Below, in pieces: positions 16,951-25,471 of a DNA stretch of 49,895 nucleotides (positions are counted from its first letter, which is position 1; each line of letters begins with the position of its first letter). Origin of the DNA: Methanocellales archaeon (GTDB taxonomy: Archaea > Halobacteriota > UBA148); NCBI GenBank assembly GCA_030019435.1, contig JASEEV010000010.1:1-49895 (forward strand), written 5' to 3'. The notes below the pieces were generated by a model. That model made no database searches. It was not told the DNA's origin and was given only the letters and a program-made list of their open reading frames with translations. Both the position numbers and the translations under genes were made by a program.

Positions 16951-18540
16951 TCAGCTAAGAATGCTCTCGATTACGTCATTTTCGACTTCCTCTATGGTGG
17001 GAATCCCTGTGACCTTGCTCGCCCTATCTGACAACGAGGCTATGTCTCCTCTGTCTAACAAGTCCAGTTTCCATTTCCTCGCACCAGCTAATAACTGTTT
17101 CAGACCGACACCAAGCCTGTCATAATAGTATGTGTAGACACCCATTGCACCTGTTGGGATGTCTCTGAATCTCTCTCCGAATTCATTTTTTAGCTCTGGT
17201 GTGGCTATAAAGAATTGTTCTGGAACGTCACCATAGTTCTTTGCGAATGCCTTTGGTAATTCTCCCTTCACAGCCAGCTCTGTGAAATAAGAGGCCTTCA
17301 AAGCAGCAGTGATGGGAGCTCTGGCCATCGCGATGGCTTTTACGCATGGACCGTCTCCGAGATTGCTCATTGCTATCGATTTGAATATCTGCGTCTCGTT
17401 GACAAATCCACCAGCCATTACGATGTCTGGTATATATCTTCCCTTATTCCTCAGCATCTCTATACATTTCAAAACCTGCGCCTCTAGATATACAGTGGGG
17501 GTGCTGCATTCATTCATCATTGGCACTGGGCTCATTGCCGTCCCCCCTCCGGCGCCATCGAACGTCACCGCATCGATTTTTGCCTCTGAGGCGACTTTCA
17601 TGGTAAATGCGACCACTGCTGGGCGATATGCACCCGTCTTCAAAAAGACGTGTTTGGCACCTTGTCCTCTTAACCATTCTACATCTTCGATGAAATCTTT
17701 TTGTTCTGGCATTCCTACCCTAGAGTGGCGCTCAAAGGATCTGAAGACACCATTGCGGAAAGCCTCTTGTACAGATTCATCCTCCGGATCAGGAATGACT
17801 ATGTATCCTCTCTGCTTAAGCATCTTCGCCTCCTCCAATTTATAGATTCTTACTTCTCCTCCTATTGCCTTTGCTCCCTGACCCCATTTTCTTTCTATTA
17901 TGTTGACCTCTAGCTTTGACAATGCATATATGTCCACACCTAGCCTCTGGTCTTCCACGTTTGTCTGCACCGCTATGTCACCATGTTTTCCATCCCAGAA
18001 CTCTCTGTACTTTTCAACTCGATATTTCAGATCCTCAGAATGGGCAACCTTTCCTCCTGTGATCCTCGATGCAGGGTCCATCCCACATACGTTCTCTCCG
18101 ACAACTTGTATTGTTCCAGCTAATGCTGCGCCTATTGCAAGGGAATCCCAATTTCTCTTGGCTACAGCCGTCGATCCCAGAGCGGCGGTGAACACTGGTA
18201 TTTTGAGTGGAATTTTTCCGACTTCGGTTGTTATGTCTACGGCTTCAAATATCGCTTTGTCTGAATTTGCTTTCATCCCCTTTGCTCCCAGGACATCTAC
18301 CAAAATCTGAAAATGGCTCCAATCAAGCGCATAATCCTTATTCGATGCGGCTGTACTTTCGCCAAATTCCTCTGGAGAAGGATATAGAACTTCTCTTCCT
18401 CTGAACGCAGACAACCCCACTTCACAGAGCGTTTGACAATTTCTTATGCAGATGGGACACATCCCGGAAGTAGGACTTATGTCCCTTACTCTTGTTCTTG
18501 TTCCCGTCGTGGATCTTGCATTTGCATACATGTCAGCCAT
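16951..18540 (-). CDS. archaeal-type glutamate synthase, FMN-binding domain protein
   Basis: The 529-residue protein corresponds to the central FMN/synthase part of glutamate synthase. It lacks the N-terminal glutaminase and the C-terminal GXGXG domain, which are separate proteins in many archaea. Motifs include GENVCGMDPASRI, 'EVRIYKLEEAKMLKQRGY', 'VTFDGAGGGTAMSPV' and 'IVMAGGFVNE'. The N terminus has CPICIRNCQTLC, a CxxCxxxCxxxC pattern that could hold an extra iron-sulfur cluster. ATG 18540 has GGTG six bases upstream and is preferred to GTG 18549. Two NrpR-like sites lie just upstream, consistent with nitrogen control. Confidence 0.88.
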   Translation of the reverse strand: MADMYANARSTTGTRTRVRDISPTSGMCPICIRNCQTLCEVGLSAFRGREVLYPSPEEFGESTAASNKDYALDWSHFQILVDVLGAKGMKANSDKAIFEAVDITTEVGKIPLKIPVFTAALGSTAVAKRNWDSLAIGAALAGTIQVVGENVCGMDPASRITGGKVAHSEDLKYRVEKYREFWDGKHGDIAVQTNVEDQRLGVDIYALSKLEVNIIERKWGQGAKAIGGEVRIYKLEEAKMLKQRGYIVIPDPEDESVQEAFRNGVFRSFERHSRVGMPEQKDFIEDVEWLRGQGAKHVFLKTGAYRPAVVAFTMKVASEAKIDAVTFDGAGGGTAMSPVPMMNECSTPTVYLEAQVLKCIEMLRNKGRYIPDIVMAGGFVNETQIFKSIAMSNLGDGPCVKAIAMARAPITAALKASYFTELAVKGELPKAFAKNYGDVPEQFFIATPELKNEFGERFRDIPTGAMGVYTYYYDRLGVGLKQLLAGARKWKLDLLDRGDIASLSDRASKVTGIPTIEEVENDVIESILS

Positions 18541-18551
18541 ATTCTTCACCA

Positions 18552-18600
18552 GGTATTTTATTTCCTTTCCACACGGTATTTTATTTCCTTCTATATAAAT
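18552..18600 (-). promoter_or_regulatory. TATA box and tandem NrpR-like operators for glutamate synthase
   Basis: On the minus strand a TATA-like TTTATATA (about 18592-18599) is followed by two identical 14-base sites GGAAATAAAATACC (18575-18588 and 18552-18565), 23 bases apart. GGAA-N6-TACC is a hybrid of the two known NrpR operator forms, GGAA-N6-TTCC (Methanococcus) and GGTA-N6-TACC (Methanosarcina). The sites cover the expected transcription start of the glutamate synthase gene, and nrpR is divergent next door. Binding is inferred. Confidence 0.65.
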
Positions 18601-18655
18601 TTAGCGGCACAAAATTTCCGATAGATATATAAACGTTGCCGTCATAACAACATTC

Positions 18656-19648
18656 GTGGCCAAAACAATCGATGAGCAGAGGCTGCTGGACATTTTGAGC
18701 ATCCTTAAAGATAGCGGGGAGCCTCTTGGTGCAACGATCATCGCGAGAAGACTTGAGGGTTTAGGGCACGATATCGGCGAGCGAATGGCAAGAAATTATT
18801 TACAGATACTTGATGAAAGGGGGTTCACAAAGAAGGTAAGGCAGCTTGGACGGGTAATCACAGAAGAGGGAATAGCAGAACTTAAGGCAGAAAAAATCCA
18901 TGAAAGAGTGGGCTTCATAAAGTCGGTGATCCAAGATTTGACCTACCAGGTGACCTATAACCATCTCACGCGCGATGGGGATATCATTGTAAATATCAGT
19001 TTGATAGAGGCTGGAAAGCTTGAGAAAGCTCTTAGCACGCTGAGGAGGATGTATGAGAGCGGTTGGATGATCAGTCCTCTGATAAAGGTCTTTTCAGAAG
19101 GGGAGGAAGTATATGGGGTCGTCATACCAAAGGGTAAAGCGGCTATATCCACCGTATGTAGCATCACCATTGACGGAATTTTGGTGAGCATGGGGATACC
19201 CACAGATCCGATCTATGGTGGAATAGTAGAAGTGAGAAATAACAAGCCCGAGAGATTCGTCGAAATAATCCGCTTTGATGGCTCATCGCTCGACCCATTG
19301 GAGTTGTTCATGGCGAAAGGAATGACGAGCGTTCTCAAAGTGGCTGAGGATGGTAGGGGCAGGATACTTGCAAATTATAGGGAAATACCTGCATCCTCAC
19401 GAAAAGATGCTATGGACGTTTTTGGCAGAATCAGCACTCTTTTTAAAGGCATCATGATGATCGGTGAACCTGGAGAGAAAGTTCTTGGACTTCTCCCTTC
19501 TGCGCGAAGGTGCGGCATTGCAGTCATTGGAGGCTTAACTCCTATTGCCGCCATAGAAGAAGCGGGGATAGCCACCGAAACAAAGGCAATACATGGGCTG
19601 ATGCCCATTAAGACGATGAAACACATAGAAGATTTTTCAGTTCCATGA
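18656..19648 (+). CDS. nrpR: NrpR nitrogen-regulation repressor
   Basis: NrpR represses nitrogen-assimilation genes and is released by 2-oxoglutarate. The N-terminal winged helix (about residues 8-68, ending GFTKKVRQLGRVITEEGI) is followed by one NrpR regulatory domain (DUF128). At 330 residues it is the short NrpRI form, unlike the two-domain Methanococcus protein, so a separate NrpRII subunit may exist elsewhere. It starts at GTG 18656, with a TATA-like GATATATAAA about 25-33 bases before. It is divergent from glutamate synthase, whose promoter has NrpR-like sites. The last 41 bases overlap the convergent mfnB. Confidence 0.92.
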   Translation: MAKTIDEQRLLDILSILKDSGEPLGATIIARRLEGLGHDIGERMARNYLQILDERGFTKKVRQLGRVITEEGIAELKAEKIHERVGFIKSVIQDLTYQVTYNHLTRDGDIIVNISLIEAGKLEKALSTLRRMYESGWMISPLIKVFSEGEEVYGVVIPKGKAAISTVCSITIDGILVSMGIPTDPIYGGIVEVRNNKPERFVEIIRFDGSSLDPLELFMAKGMTSVLKVAEDGRGRILANYREIPASSRKDAMDVFGRISTLFKGIMMIGEPGEKVLGLLPSARRCGIAVIGGLTPIAAIEEAGIATETKAIHGLMPIKTMKHIEDFSVP

Positions 19649-20324
19649 CCCTGTCTGATGAGATCGTACCCTTTCTGTCATAGTTATCACAAGCGGCTCC
19701 CCTGATCCCGATCACATCGGGCTTCATCTCTCTTAGCAGTACGATGTCCTCATCTCTAAGAGACCCAGCCAGAGCTACAAGCAAGCCAAACCCATGTCCA
19801 CGTTCGGTAAAATCCCTTATTTTTTCAAGGTTCATGAAGTCAAACAACTTCCTACCATCCTTGATGCCCGTGTCCACCAGTATTCCCTCACACCCGGATT
19901 CCATTGCCACTTCCGGCAACAGCATGGGATCCAAACTACCTACCATTCTAAAGTCGGCATAGCCAGAGGTTATTATCCTAATTTCGTCGTTTACATCCTC
20001 AACGCTTCTCACCACGGCTCTCATGACCTCCAACGCCTCTCCCTTGTTCTTTGCTCCATACAGCCCAACCTTTATGTAATCTGGGCTGAGTGAGGCGCAA
20101 CCCAAGGCAGCTAGGCTGATAGTGCCAGGCAAATAGGGAACATCTCCCAGCGTACAGCTCATCTCAACGCTCTTTGGTATGATCTGCTTGATCTCATTTA
20201 TTATCCATGGAAAATTTGCTCCTAGGGACCCTTCTCTTGGGTTCTTCACATCGATGATGTCTGCACCACCTTTTAGCGCAGCAATCGTCTCATCTACATC
20301 CACAACGCTGATCAGCAATTTCAT
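19608..20324 (-). CDS. mfnB: (5-formylfuran-3-yl)methyl phosphate synthase (methanofuran)
   Basis: MfnB makes the furan precursor of methanofuran from two glyceraldehyde-3-phosphates. The 238-residue TIM-barrel protein has K27 in IIDVKNPREG and K85 in YIKVGLYG, the positions of the active-site lysines described for the Methanocaldococcus enzyme. 'GYADFRMVGSLDP' and 'GCEGILVDTGIKDG' are also typical. It overlaps mfnF by four bases and is the third gene of a leftward mfnD-mfnF-mfnB operon. Confidence 0.95.
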   Translation of the reverse strand: MKLLISVVDVDETIAALKGGADIIDVKNPREGSLGANFPWIINEIKQIIPKSVEMSCTLGDVPYLPGTISLAALGCASLSPDYIKVGLYGAKNKGEALEVMRAVVRSVEDVNDEIRIITSGYADFRMVGSLDPMLLPEVAMESGCEGILVDTGIKDGRKLFDFMNLEKIRDFTERGHGFGLLVALAGSLRDEDIVLLREMKPDVIGIRGAACDNYDRKGTISSDRVMELKNLLCVSSS

Positions 20325-21364
20325 TTTCTTATCCCTTCCATAGCTAGGATCAACGCTATGCTAAAAGCGGGAGCAGCTATCGAGATTTTTTCAGCAGAGA
20401 GACCGGTCTCCTCCTTAACAAACTCCTCAAAATATCGAATATCGCTGAAGCCCGACTGCATGGCTGCAGCATCACCTAAAAATCGCGCACCCGTTCCTGC
20501 AAGTATGACCGGCGCATCTCTCCTTATATTTTGTCGTTTGATCACATCAAGCAGACCCCTCTGGATCTGTTCGACCTGTTTTTTGTGTATGTAGTTTGCT
20601 ATGCACAGAACATCACCCTCGTCCAGCATGTTCATATCTGCACAGATCAACCTTGCTATCCTCCTTGATGCATCTTCCTTGGTTTTCCCCTTCCCATCTG
20701 GCGTATCACAAGAATATTCCTCTCCTCTGATGTGATCTAGGATCAGATGGACATCCGCAGTTATGCTGAAATATTCTGATGACACAGGTGTGATGTTATT
20801 TCTGAGGGGAACAGATTGCACTATGGTGGCAAGGTTCGTTCTGAGCGCACCCGTGTAGATCAATTCCCCATATACCAGTCTCTCAAGATCGTTTCTCCCC
20901 ATGGCGGAAAGGCTTCCATCTACTATGGGAACGATGTCCGTCGTCGTGCTCCCGACATCGATGAAGAGCGCATCGGGTATGTACCTTGATATGAGGAGCG
21001 GTGCAGCGACCCAGTTAGAGGCTGCGACTTCTAGTGGGGATTTGAGAGCCTCATCTACATCGATGAATTTTGTAGAGGAACCTAGGGCCAATGTTTTTGC
21101 TGTGGAGCGAACGGAGTTCAAAATGTGCTCAACGCCCTCCCTTTTTGAGGAGAAGCAGTCTGCTAGTTCAGCGGTCATGGTAACCCCTATCACTTTTTCT
21201 TCTGCCGGAAGACGTGCTCTGATGTACTGAGGGAACTGATCGCTGAGCTTCCAGAAGGGAAAATAATCTGAGCTTATCCCCAGTATTTCCATCTTTTTTC
21301 CTTTGACCCTTATGGTGGCGATCTTTGTGTAAGCCCCGCCTACGTCCAAGCCAACTATCAACAT
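20321..21364 (-). CDS. mfnF: MfnF-type methanofuran synthesis protein (hydantoinase/actin-like fold)
   Basis: MfnF joins the aminomethylfuran diphosphate and gamma-glutamyltyramine parts of methanofuran. The 347-residue protein has an ASKHA-type nucleotide-binding start (MLIVGLDVGGAYTKIA) and the second phosphate loop 'FIDVGSTTTDIVPI' near residue 136. 'VILAGTGARFLG' lies near the C terminus. It matches the family annotated as H4MPT-linked C1 transfer pathway protein. The position between mfnD and mfnB with overlapping ends strongly supports the role. Confidence 0.9.
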   Translation of the reverse strand: MLIVGLDVGGAYTKIATIRVKGKKMEILGISSDYFPFWKLSDQFPQYIRARLPAEEKVIGVTMTAELADCFSSKREGVEHILNSVRSTAKTLALGSSTKFIDVDEALKSPLEVAASNWVAAPLLISRYIPDALFIDVGSTTTDIVPIVDGSLSAMGRNDLERLVYGELIYTGALRTNLATIVQSVPLRNNITPVSSEYFSITADVHLILDHIRGEEYSCDTPDGKGKTKEDASRRIARLICADMNMLDEGDVLCIANYIHKKQVEQIQRGLLDVIKRQNIRRDAPVILAGTGARFLGDAAAMQSGFSDIRYFEEFVKEETGLSAEKISIAAPAFSIALILAMEGIRK

Positions 21365-22512
21365 ATTAACCCCACTTCTCTCAACTTTTTTTGCACGACA
21401 TTGATCTCATCTGCAATACCAGATAAACTTGGACTCTGGACAGAGACGAGGACCTTACCTTCATCTGAAAACGGGGGAGATATGACCTCAGGAATCTGTA
21501 GTAATTTTTCATATTCGATAGCATATTTCGAGGGAAAAATGACGACCGATCCAAATCCATGTAGATTTATGGTGGAGGGAAGACGATCCTCGATGCAATC
21601 GATCAGCAATTCGCCCGTTCGTGTTACATTAGAGAGCGCTATGAAAGAGGTGGTAACTCTGGGGTTGATCTCCATAAAATATATCCTATCTCCCGATACC
21701 ACTAAATCTATTCCGACAAAACCAGATAATCCTAATCTTCGCACGATCCTCTTTGATTCCTCAAATATTTCCTCTTTATGCACGCAAGGATACGGGGAGA
21801 TGCCACCCAGATAGCTGATCCTACTAGAAATTCTGATTCGTTGAGAGTTCATGGAAATGGGGAGCACACGAGATTTTGAGCAAATGATGCTACAGCTCAT
21901 ATGCTCACCTTCACAAAACTTTTGGGCGATGAGCTTCTTCGCCATCGAAACATCGGACACCTTTTTTACGGCATCTGGTATCTCTTCCTTGGATTCAATC
22001 ACACTGATCCCCTCACATCCTGTGCCATCGACTGGTTTGATCACAACAGGGAATCCCATTTCATTACAATATTCCATGATAGGATTTGGCTCTAGCGGGA
22101 GACTCTCGTACTCTGGTACCTCAAAGTATTTCGACATCTTGGAGACGAACTTATAAGTCACATCCTTGTTTGAGCAGGATGAGACGCTCTTTGAGGGGCT
22201 TCCTATCAGCATGGTATCGGTTTCGATCATCCTAGTAAGGTCATACAACACATCATCAGGAGCGATTGGAATGCAAGCATCCACATGTGGCAAGATTTTT
22301 TCCATATCCCATGGAGAAGAACATGTTTCGATCTTGTCTGCAGGCGGTCTAATGCCAAGTTTACTTATCCTTGGACATAGCAACGTATGTACTTCATGCC
22401 CAGCAGCGGATAGACTACCGCAAACGCTTTTTAGCATTGCGTAGCCCTCGGTCAGTAAGCACGTATCCCCCCGCCCTCCCGCACTGACATACTCAAAAAC
22501 GAAAATTTTCAT
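21358..22512 (-). CDS. mfnD: tyramine-L-glutamate ligase (ATP-grasp)
   Basis: MfnD makes gamma-glutamyltyramine, the first amide of the methanofuran tail. The 384-residue ATP-grasp protein starts MKIFVFEYVSAGGRGD. It shows 'GFPVVIKPVDGTGCEGISVIES' (nucleotide binding, about residues 145-166), 'GLSGFVGIDLVVSGDRIYFMEINPRVTTSFIA' (metal-binding Glu and Asn, about 260-291) and a short C-terminal extension. It overlaps mfnF by seven bases and heads the mfnD-mfnF-mfnB operon. Confidence 0.92.
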   Translation of the reverse strand: MKIFVFEYVSAGGRGDTCLLTEGYAMLKSVCGSLSAAGHEVHTLLCPRISKLGIRPPADKIETCSSPWDMEKILPHVDACIPIAPDDVLYDLTRMIETDTMLIGSPSKSVSSCSNKDVTYKFVSKMSKYFEVPEYESLPLEPNPIMEYCNEMGFPVVIKPVDGTGCEGISVIESKEEIPDAVKKVSDVSMAKKLIAQKFCEGEHMSCSIICSKSRVLPISMNSQRIRISSRISYLGGISPYPCVHKEEIFEESKRIVRRLGLSGFVGIDLVVSGDRIYFMEINPRVTTSFIALSNVTRTGELLIDCIEDRLPSTINLHGFGSVVIFPSKYAIEYEKLLQIPEVISPPFSDEGKVLVSVQSPSLSGIADEINVVQKKLREVGLIC

Positions 22513-22548
22513 GGAATGTTATTTAAAAATACGTTATATATTACGTTG

Positions 22549-23262
22549 ATGAGGCAAATGAGGATCATCCCTGTGATGGATATCAAAAGTGGTATGGTGG
22601 TTCATGCTAAAGCTGGAGACAGGGAGAAGTACAAGCCAATTGAGAGTGTGCTAACCTCTTCCACAGATCCCATACGAGTTGCCAATGCGTTCAAAAAGCT
22701 CGGTGCGAGAGAACTGTATATAGCTGATCTGGATGCAATCGAGAAGCGTGGATCCAATCTAAGATCAGTGTTAGGGATAAAGAAATTGGGCTTTGATGTT
22801 CTGTTTGATGGAGGAATATCTGTCGCAAGAGATGTTGAGAATTTATCAGATGTAGGAAAGATCGTGGTTGGAACTGAGACGTTGTGCTCGCTGGAGGAGT
22901 TGGCAAAGATGACTGAGATGTGTGAAATTGTGTTAAGCCTGGATTTCAAAGGCGATGAGTTATTGACGAGGATTGAAAAGTTGAAGCGCCTTGGCGCAGA
23001 AGATCTGATCAAGATCGTTTCATCCTATGATATCGCCGAGCTAATCTATCTCGATCTGAAGAGAGTAGGGACCTCTTGCGGGGTGAGAGAGGAGATAATA
23101 GAGAGAATGGTCAGAGCAACGTCCATCCCCCTGCTAGTAGGAGGGGGAATAAATGACATATCAGATATCAGGCGGATGCAAACGATTGGGGTAAGCGGTG
23201 TTTTAGTTGCTACTGCTATCCATCATGGAAGAATAACCAAAGAGGACATTTATCATGGCTAA
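22549..23262 (+). CDS. HisA-like TIM-barrel protein (COG1411 type)
   Basis: This protein of about 237 residues is related to phosphoribosyl-formimino-AICAR isomerase but distinct from the true HisA at 42982. It keeps the two HisA-type aspartates (IIPVMDIKSGMVVHAKAG, VLSLDFKGDEL) and the phosphate-binding 'LLVGGGINDISD'. The usual 'GxRxxYxP' region reads GDREKYKPI. The family occurs mostly in H4MPT-using archaea and has no settled function. It is divergent from mfnD, with a TATA-like TTATATATT about 15 bases upstream. That placement hints at a cofactor-related reaction. ATG 22558 is an alternative start. Confidence 0.75.
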   Translation: MRQMRIIPVMDIKSGMVVHAKAGDREKYKPIESVLTSSTDPIRVANAFKKLGARELYIADLDAIEKRGSNLRSVLGIKKLGFDVLFDGGISVARDVENLSDVGKIVVGTETLCSLEELAKMTEMCEIVLSLDFKGDELLTRIEKLKRLGAEDLIKIVSSYDIAELIYLDLKRVGTSCGVREEIIERMVRATSIPLLVGGGINDISDIRRMQTIGVSGVLVATAIHHGRITKEDIYHG

Positions 23263-23947
23263 GGTCAGAGGTCTGAGCGCTGAGCGCATCGCAGTTGGCA
23301 TCTTGGAAAAGCTTGGCTTCGTGGTCGTGCAGACTTCTCATAAAGTTAAGATCAGCGATGCTGAGGTTGTTGAGATAGACATCGTCGCGAAGAAATCTGG
23401 TGAGATGTTCGCCGTTGAAGTCAGGGCTGGCAAAGTCGATGTCTCTAGCATCAGACATGCTTACGCAAATGCCTCTCTTGTCGGCTACAAACCAATGGTG
23501 GTCTGCAAGGGTTTTTCCGACGACGCTGCAAAAATCGTTGCTGACGAGCTTGGCGTCGAGGTCATTGAGCTAAGCGAATTCTACGTTCTGCTAGGACCAG
23601 AGGAGCTGGAGACCGTTGTCAGAACTGCCATAATAAAAGTTATGGACGAATACGGTCTAAGACCAATTCCACCGTACGAGGCTCTCTCAGAGAGCGACCT
23701 GAAGTTTTTAGAGATGATCTGTAAGAGCACATCTCTTGAGGACATCTTGAGAACGATGTCCGAGAAGCAATGGGGTGAGAAAATCAGAGAACTGCGTGAG
23801 AGAGACATCTTTCCCAGAGGGATAAGCGTTAACTTCAAAGATATTAGGGATCAAGCAAAACGAATCCTCTCGCAATACGACATCGTCAGGAGACTTGAAA
23901 AAGTTGAGAAGAGACTAAAAGAGATAAGAAAGAGGCTAGGGGAATGA
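23255..23947 (+). CDS. restriction-endonuclease-fold (PD-(D/E)XK-like) protein
   Basis: This 230-residue protein has an N-terminal nuclease-like core: 'ILEKLGFVVVQTSHKVKISDAEVVEIDIVAKKSGEMFAVEVRAGKV' carries a D...ExR variant of the PD-(D/E)XK motif at about residues 20-66. A middle helical part and a C-terminal coiled coil (RRLEKVEKRLKEIRKRLGE) follow. Similar proteins are annotated as RecB-family nuclease-like in methanogens. It overlaps the HisA-like gene by eight bases and the next membrane protein by four. The catalytic Lys is replaced by Arg, so activity is uncertain. Confidence 0.65.
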   Translation: MAKVRGLSAERIAVGILEKLGFVVVQTSHKVKISDAEVVEIDIVAKKSGEMFAVEVRAGKVDVSSIRHAYANASLVGYKPMVVCKGFSDDAAKIVADELGVEVIELSEFYVLLGPEELETVVRTAIIKVMDEYGLRPIPPYEALSESDLKFLEMICKSTSLEDILRTMSEKQWGEKIRELRERDIFPRGISVNFKDIRDQAKRILSQYDIVRRLEKVEKRLKEIRKRLGE

Positions 23948-24174
23948 TTGACATGCACCCCATCACCATGCTGGGCATAATCCTGATATCCATAGGGATC
24001 ATATTGGTTGCACTGCCTTTCTTGGTAAAATATGCCCCGTCCCTGGGTGAGATCCATCCATTCATAATCTACATTTACCATCGCAACAACTTCTATTTTA
24101 TCACATCGCCCATCTTGCTCCTAACTTTCATCATATCGGTCATGTTCTTCCTTTTAGCTAAGTATATCTTGTAG
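23944..24174 (+). CDS. small two-helix membrane protein (DUF2905-like)
   Basis: This 76-residue protein has two hydrophobic segments (about residues 8-28 and 52-74) joined by a loop 'LGEIHPFIIYIYHRNNFYFITSPIL'. The overall pattern resembles DUF2905 proteins. The function is unknown. It is coupled to the nuclease-like gene by ATGA and closes the rightward three-gene unit. Confidence 0.6.
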   Translation: MIDMHPITMLGIILISIGIILVALPFLVKYAPSLGEIHPFIIYIYHRNNFYFITSPILLLTFIISVMFFLLAKYIL

Positions 24175-24337
24175 GCGTAAAATGAGGATTGAAAACCATT
24201 TAGTCTCTGATTAAATTTTTACTTTGCGATCTACTATCGTCGTTGGTAGAATTTGATCTTTGGAAGTACTGGAGAAGGGATGAAAACATATCTCATGTAT
24301 TGATAAGTAACTTACTGAATAATACACGAGATGAAAA

Positions 24338-24607
24338 ATGTTCGTAAACAGAGCAAACGAGTTAGAAGCGATTAACAAGATTATAGAAAGTGACATGGCA
24401 GAGTTCACCATAATCTACGGCAGACGAAGGGTTGGAAAAACTGAGCTACTAAAGCAGATCTTAGATCACGATGCAATTTATTTTCTAGGAAGACTTGAGT
24501 CACCCTCTGATCAACTCCGCAGACTATCTCAACTGGTAGCAGAAAAACTCAAAGATGAGAAGGTAGTGAAGTTCCCCTTCAGAAACTGGGAAGTTCACGA
24601 TGAATGA
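24338..24607 (+). pseudogene. truncated archaeal AAA-type ATPase
   Basis: The 89 residues match the start of archaeal ATPases of the Pfam 01637 type: MFVNRANELEAINKII, then the Walker A motif YGRRRVGKTELL near residue 30, then a sensor-like stretch. Family members are about 400-470 residues. The Walker B, the rest of the AAA domain and the C-terminal DNA-binding or nuclease part are missing. The sequence breaks off after 'KFPFRNWE'. It is the left part of a decayed stretch up to about 25.4 kb. Confidence 0.75.
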
Positions 24608-24678
24608 AGATAGGAATTTTGAGGAATGGTTGGGAAATGAAGAAGTGAGGAGAGTAGGACAAGTTCTAAAGAAGGAGA

Positions 24679-25185
24679 ATGATGCTAATCAACATAATCG
24701 GTGCATCTGGAGCTGGCAAGACAACGCTTGCAAATTATCTGTCGAGAATTTGCAGATACCCGAGGAGCAGTATTGGTCATCACCGTGTCATGGCAGTTTA
24801 TGATGAAGATGCATGGGTTATGGAGGAGGAGGCATGGCAATCGTTTAATTATGATTGTGAAAATGTAAAAGACTTGATCATCACTCATTCTGGTCTTAAC
24901 GGTCGATGGCAAAAGCCAGATAGAAACGATATGTTTACGATCAAGCTCACGTGCACGTTAGAGGATGCCCCTAAACGGGCAACACCAGATAAGGGGCAAG
25001 AATCCATTTTTAGAGATTGTTATGGATTTCAAGAACTTGAGGACTTTGTTCAATATTCGCATTATGCATGTAAAAGGTTGGAATGCGACCTCGAAATCGA
25101 TACGAGCAAGCACGGTAAGTTTGTTACTCTTTTGATTGCTTTGTTCGGGATTTTAAAATGGAAAGTTTTGAGGCGAAATCCATGA
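24679..25185 (+). CDS. P-loop kinase-like hypothetical protein
   Basis: This 168-residue ORF begins MLINIIGASGAGKTTLANYLSR, an intact Walker A. The later sequence (DCENVKDLIITHSGLNGRWQKP..., CKRLECDLEIDTSKHG) is not one I recognise. Some of the segment after residue 24 (CRYPRSSIGHHRVMAVYDEDAW) reads oddly for a nucleotide kinase and may reflect a local frameshift. It lies between a truncated ATPase and other debris, so it may be a degenerate mobile-region gene. Confidence 0.45.
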   Translation: MMLINIIGASGAGKTTLANYLSRICRYPRSSIGHHRVMAVYDEDAWVMEEEAWQSFNYDCENVKDLIITHSGLNGRWQKPDRNDMFTIKLTCTLEDAPKRATPDKGQESIFRDCYGFQELEDFVQYSHYACKRLECDLEIDTSKHGKFVTLLIALFGILKWKVLRRNP

Positions 25186-25471
25186 AATTCCTAATACTTG
25201 GCGATGTGTACGTAGTCGTTCCCGAAAGGCAGGAGCTAATGTTAAAGATGATCGAGACGTAGATTTTGTTCTGCAAGTTGCTGATCTAACATTTTATGAG
25301 CCCATGCCCAAGCTGAGGCGTAAAAAGAAGGAGTGCACGTAAAATGGATAATAAAATAGTTTCACGAGGTTTCCACGTAGAAAGTGGGGGTTGGAAGCAT
25401 CCCTAAATTTTTACTTTCGAAGCCACTATTCTAATCAAAAAGCTTAAAAGTTCAGTTCTTAGAATGTTCAA
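25186..25471. other. 286-base stretch with short coding remnants only
   Basis: A short frame starts MKFLILGDVY at 25182 and stops at 25262. Another frame continues with 'DVDFVLQVADLTFYEPMPKLRRKKKECT' to a stop at about 25342, as if one gene were broken by a frameshift. After that comes a 14-base sequence TAAATTTTTACTTT (25404-25417) that repeats 24212-24225, then a TATA-like AGCTTAAAAG before the next gene. No RNA gene or intact ORF is visible. Confidence 0.4.

Noticed and set aside
24600-24803. 67-residue ORF between the truncated ATPase and the P-loop ORF
   Set aside because: It overlaps the better P-loop frame and shows no family features. It is treated as debris.
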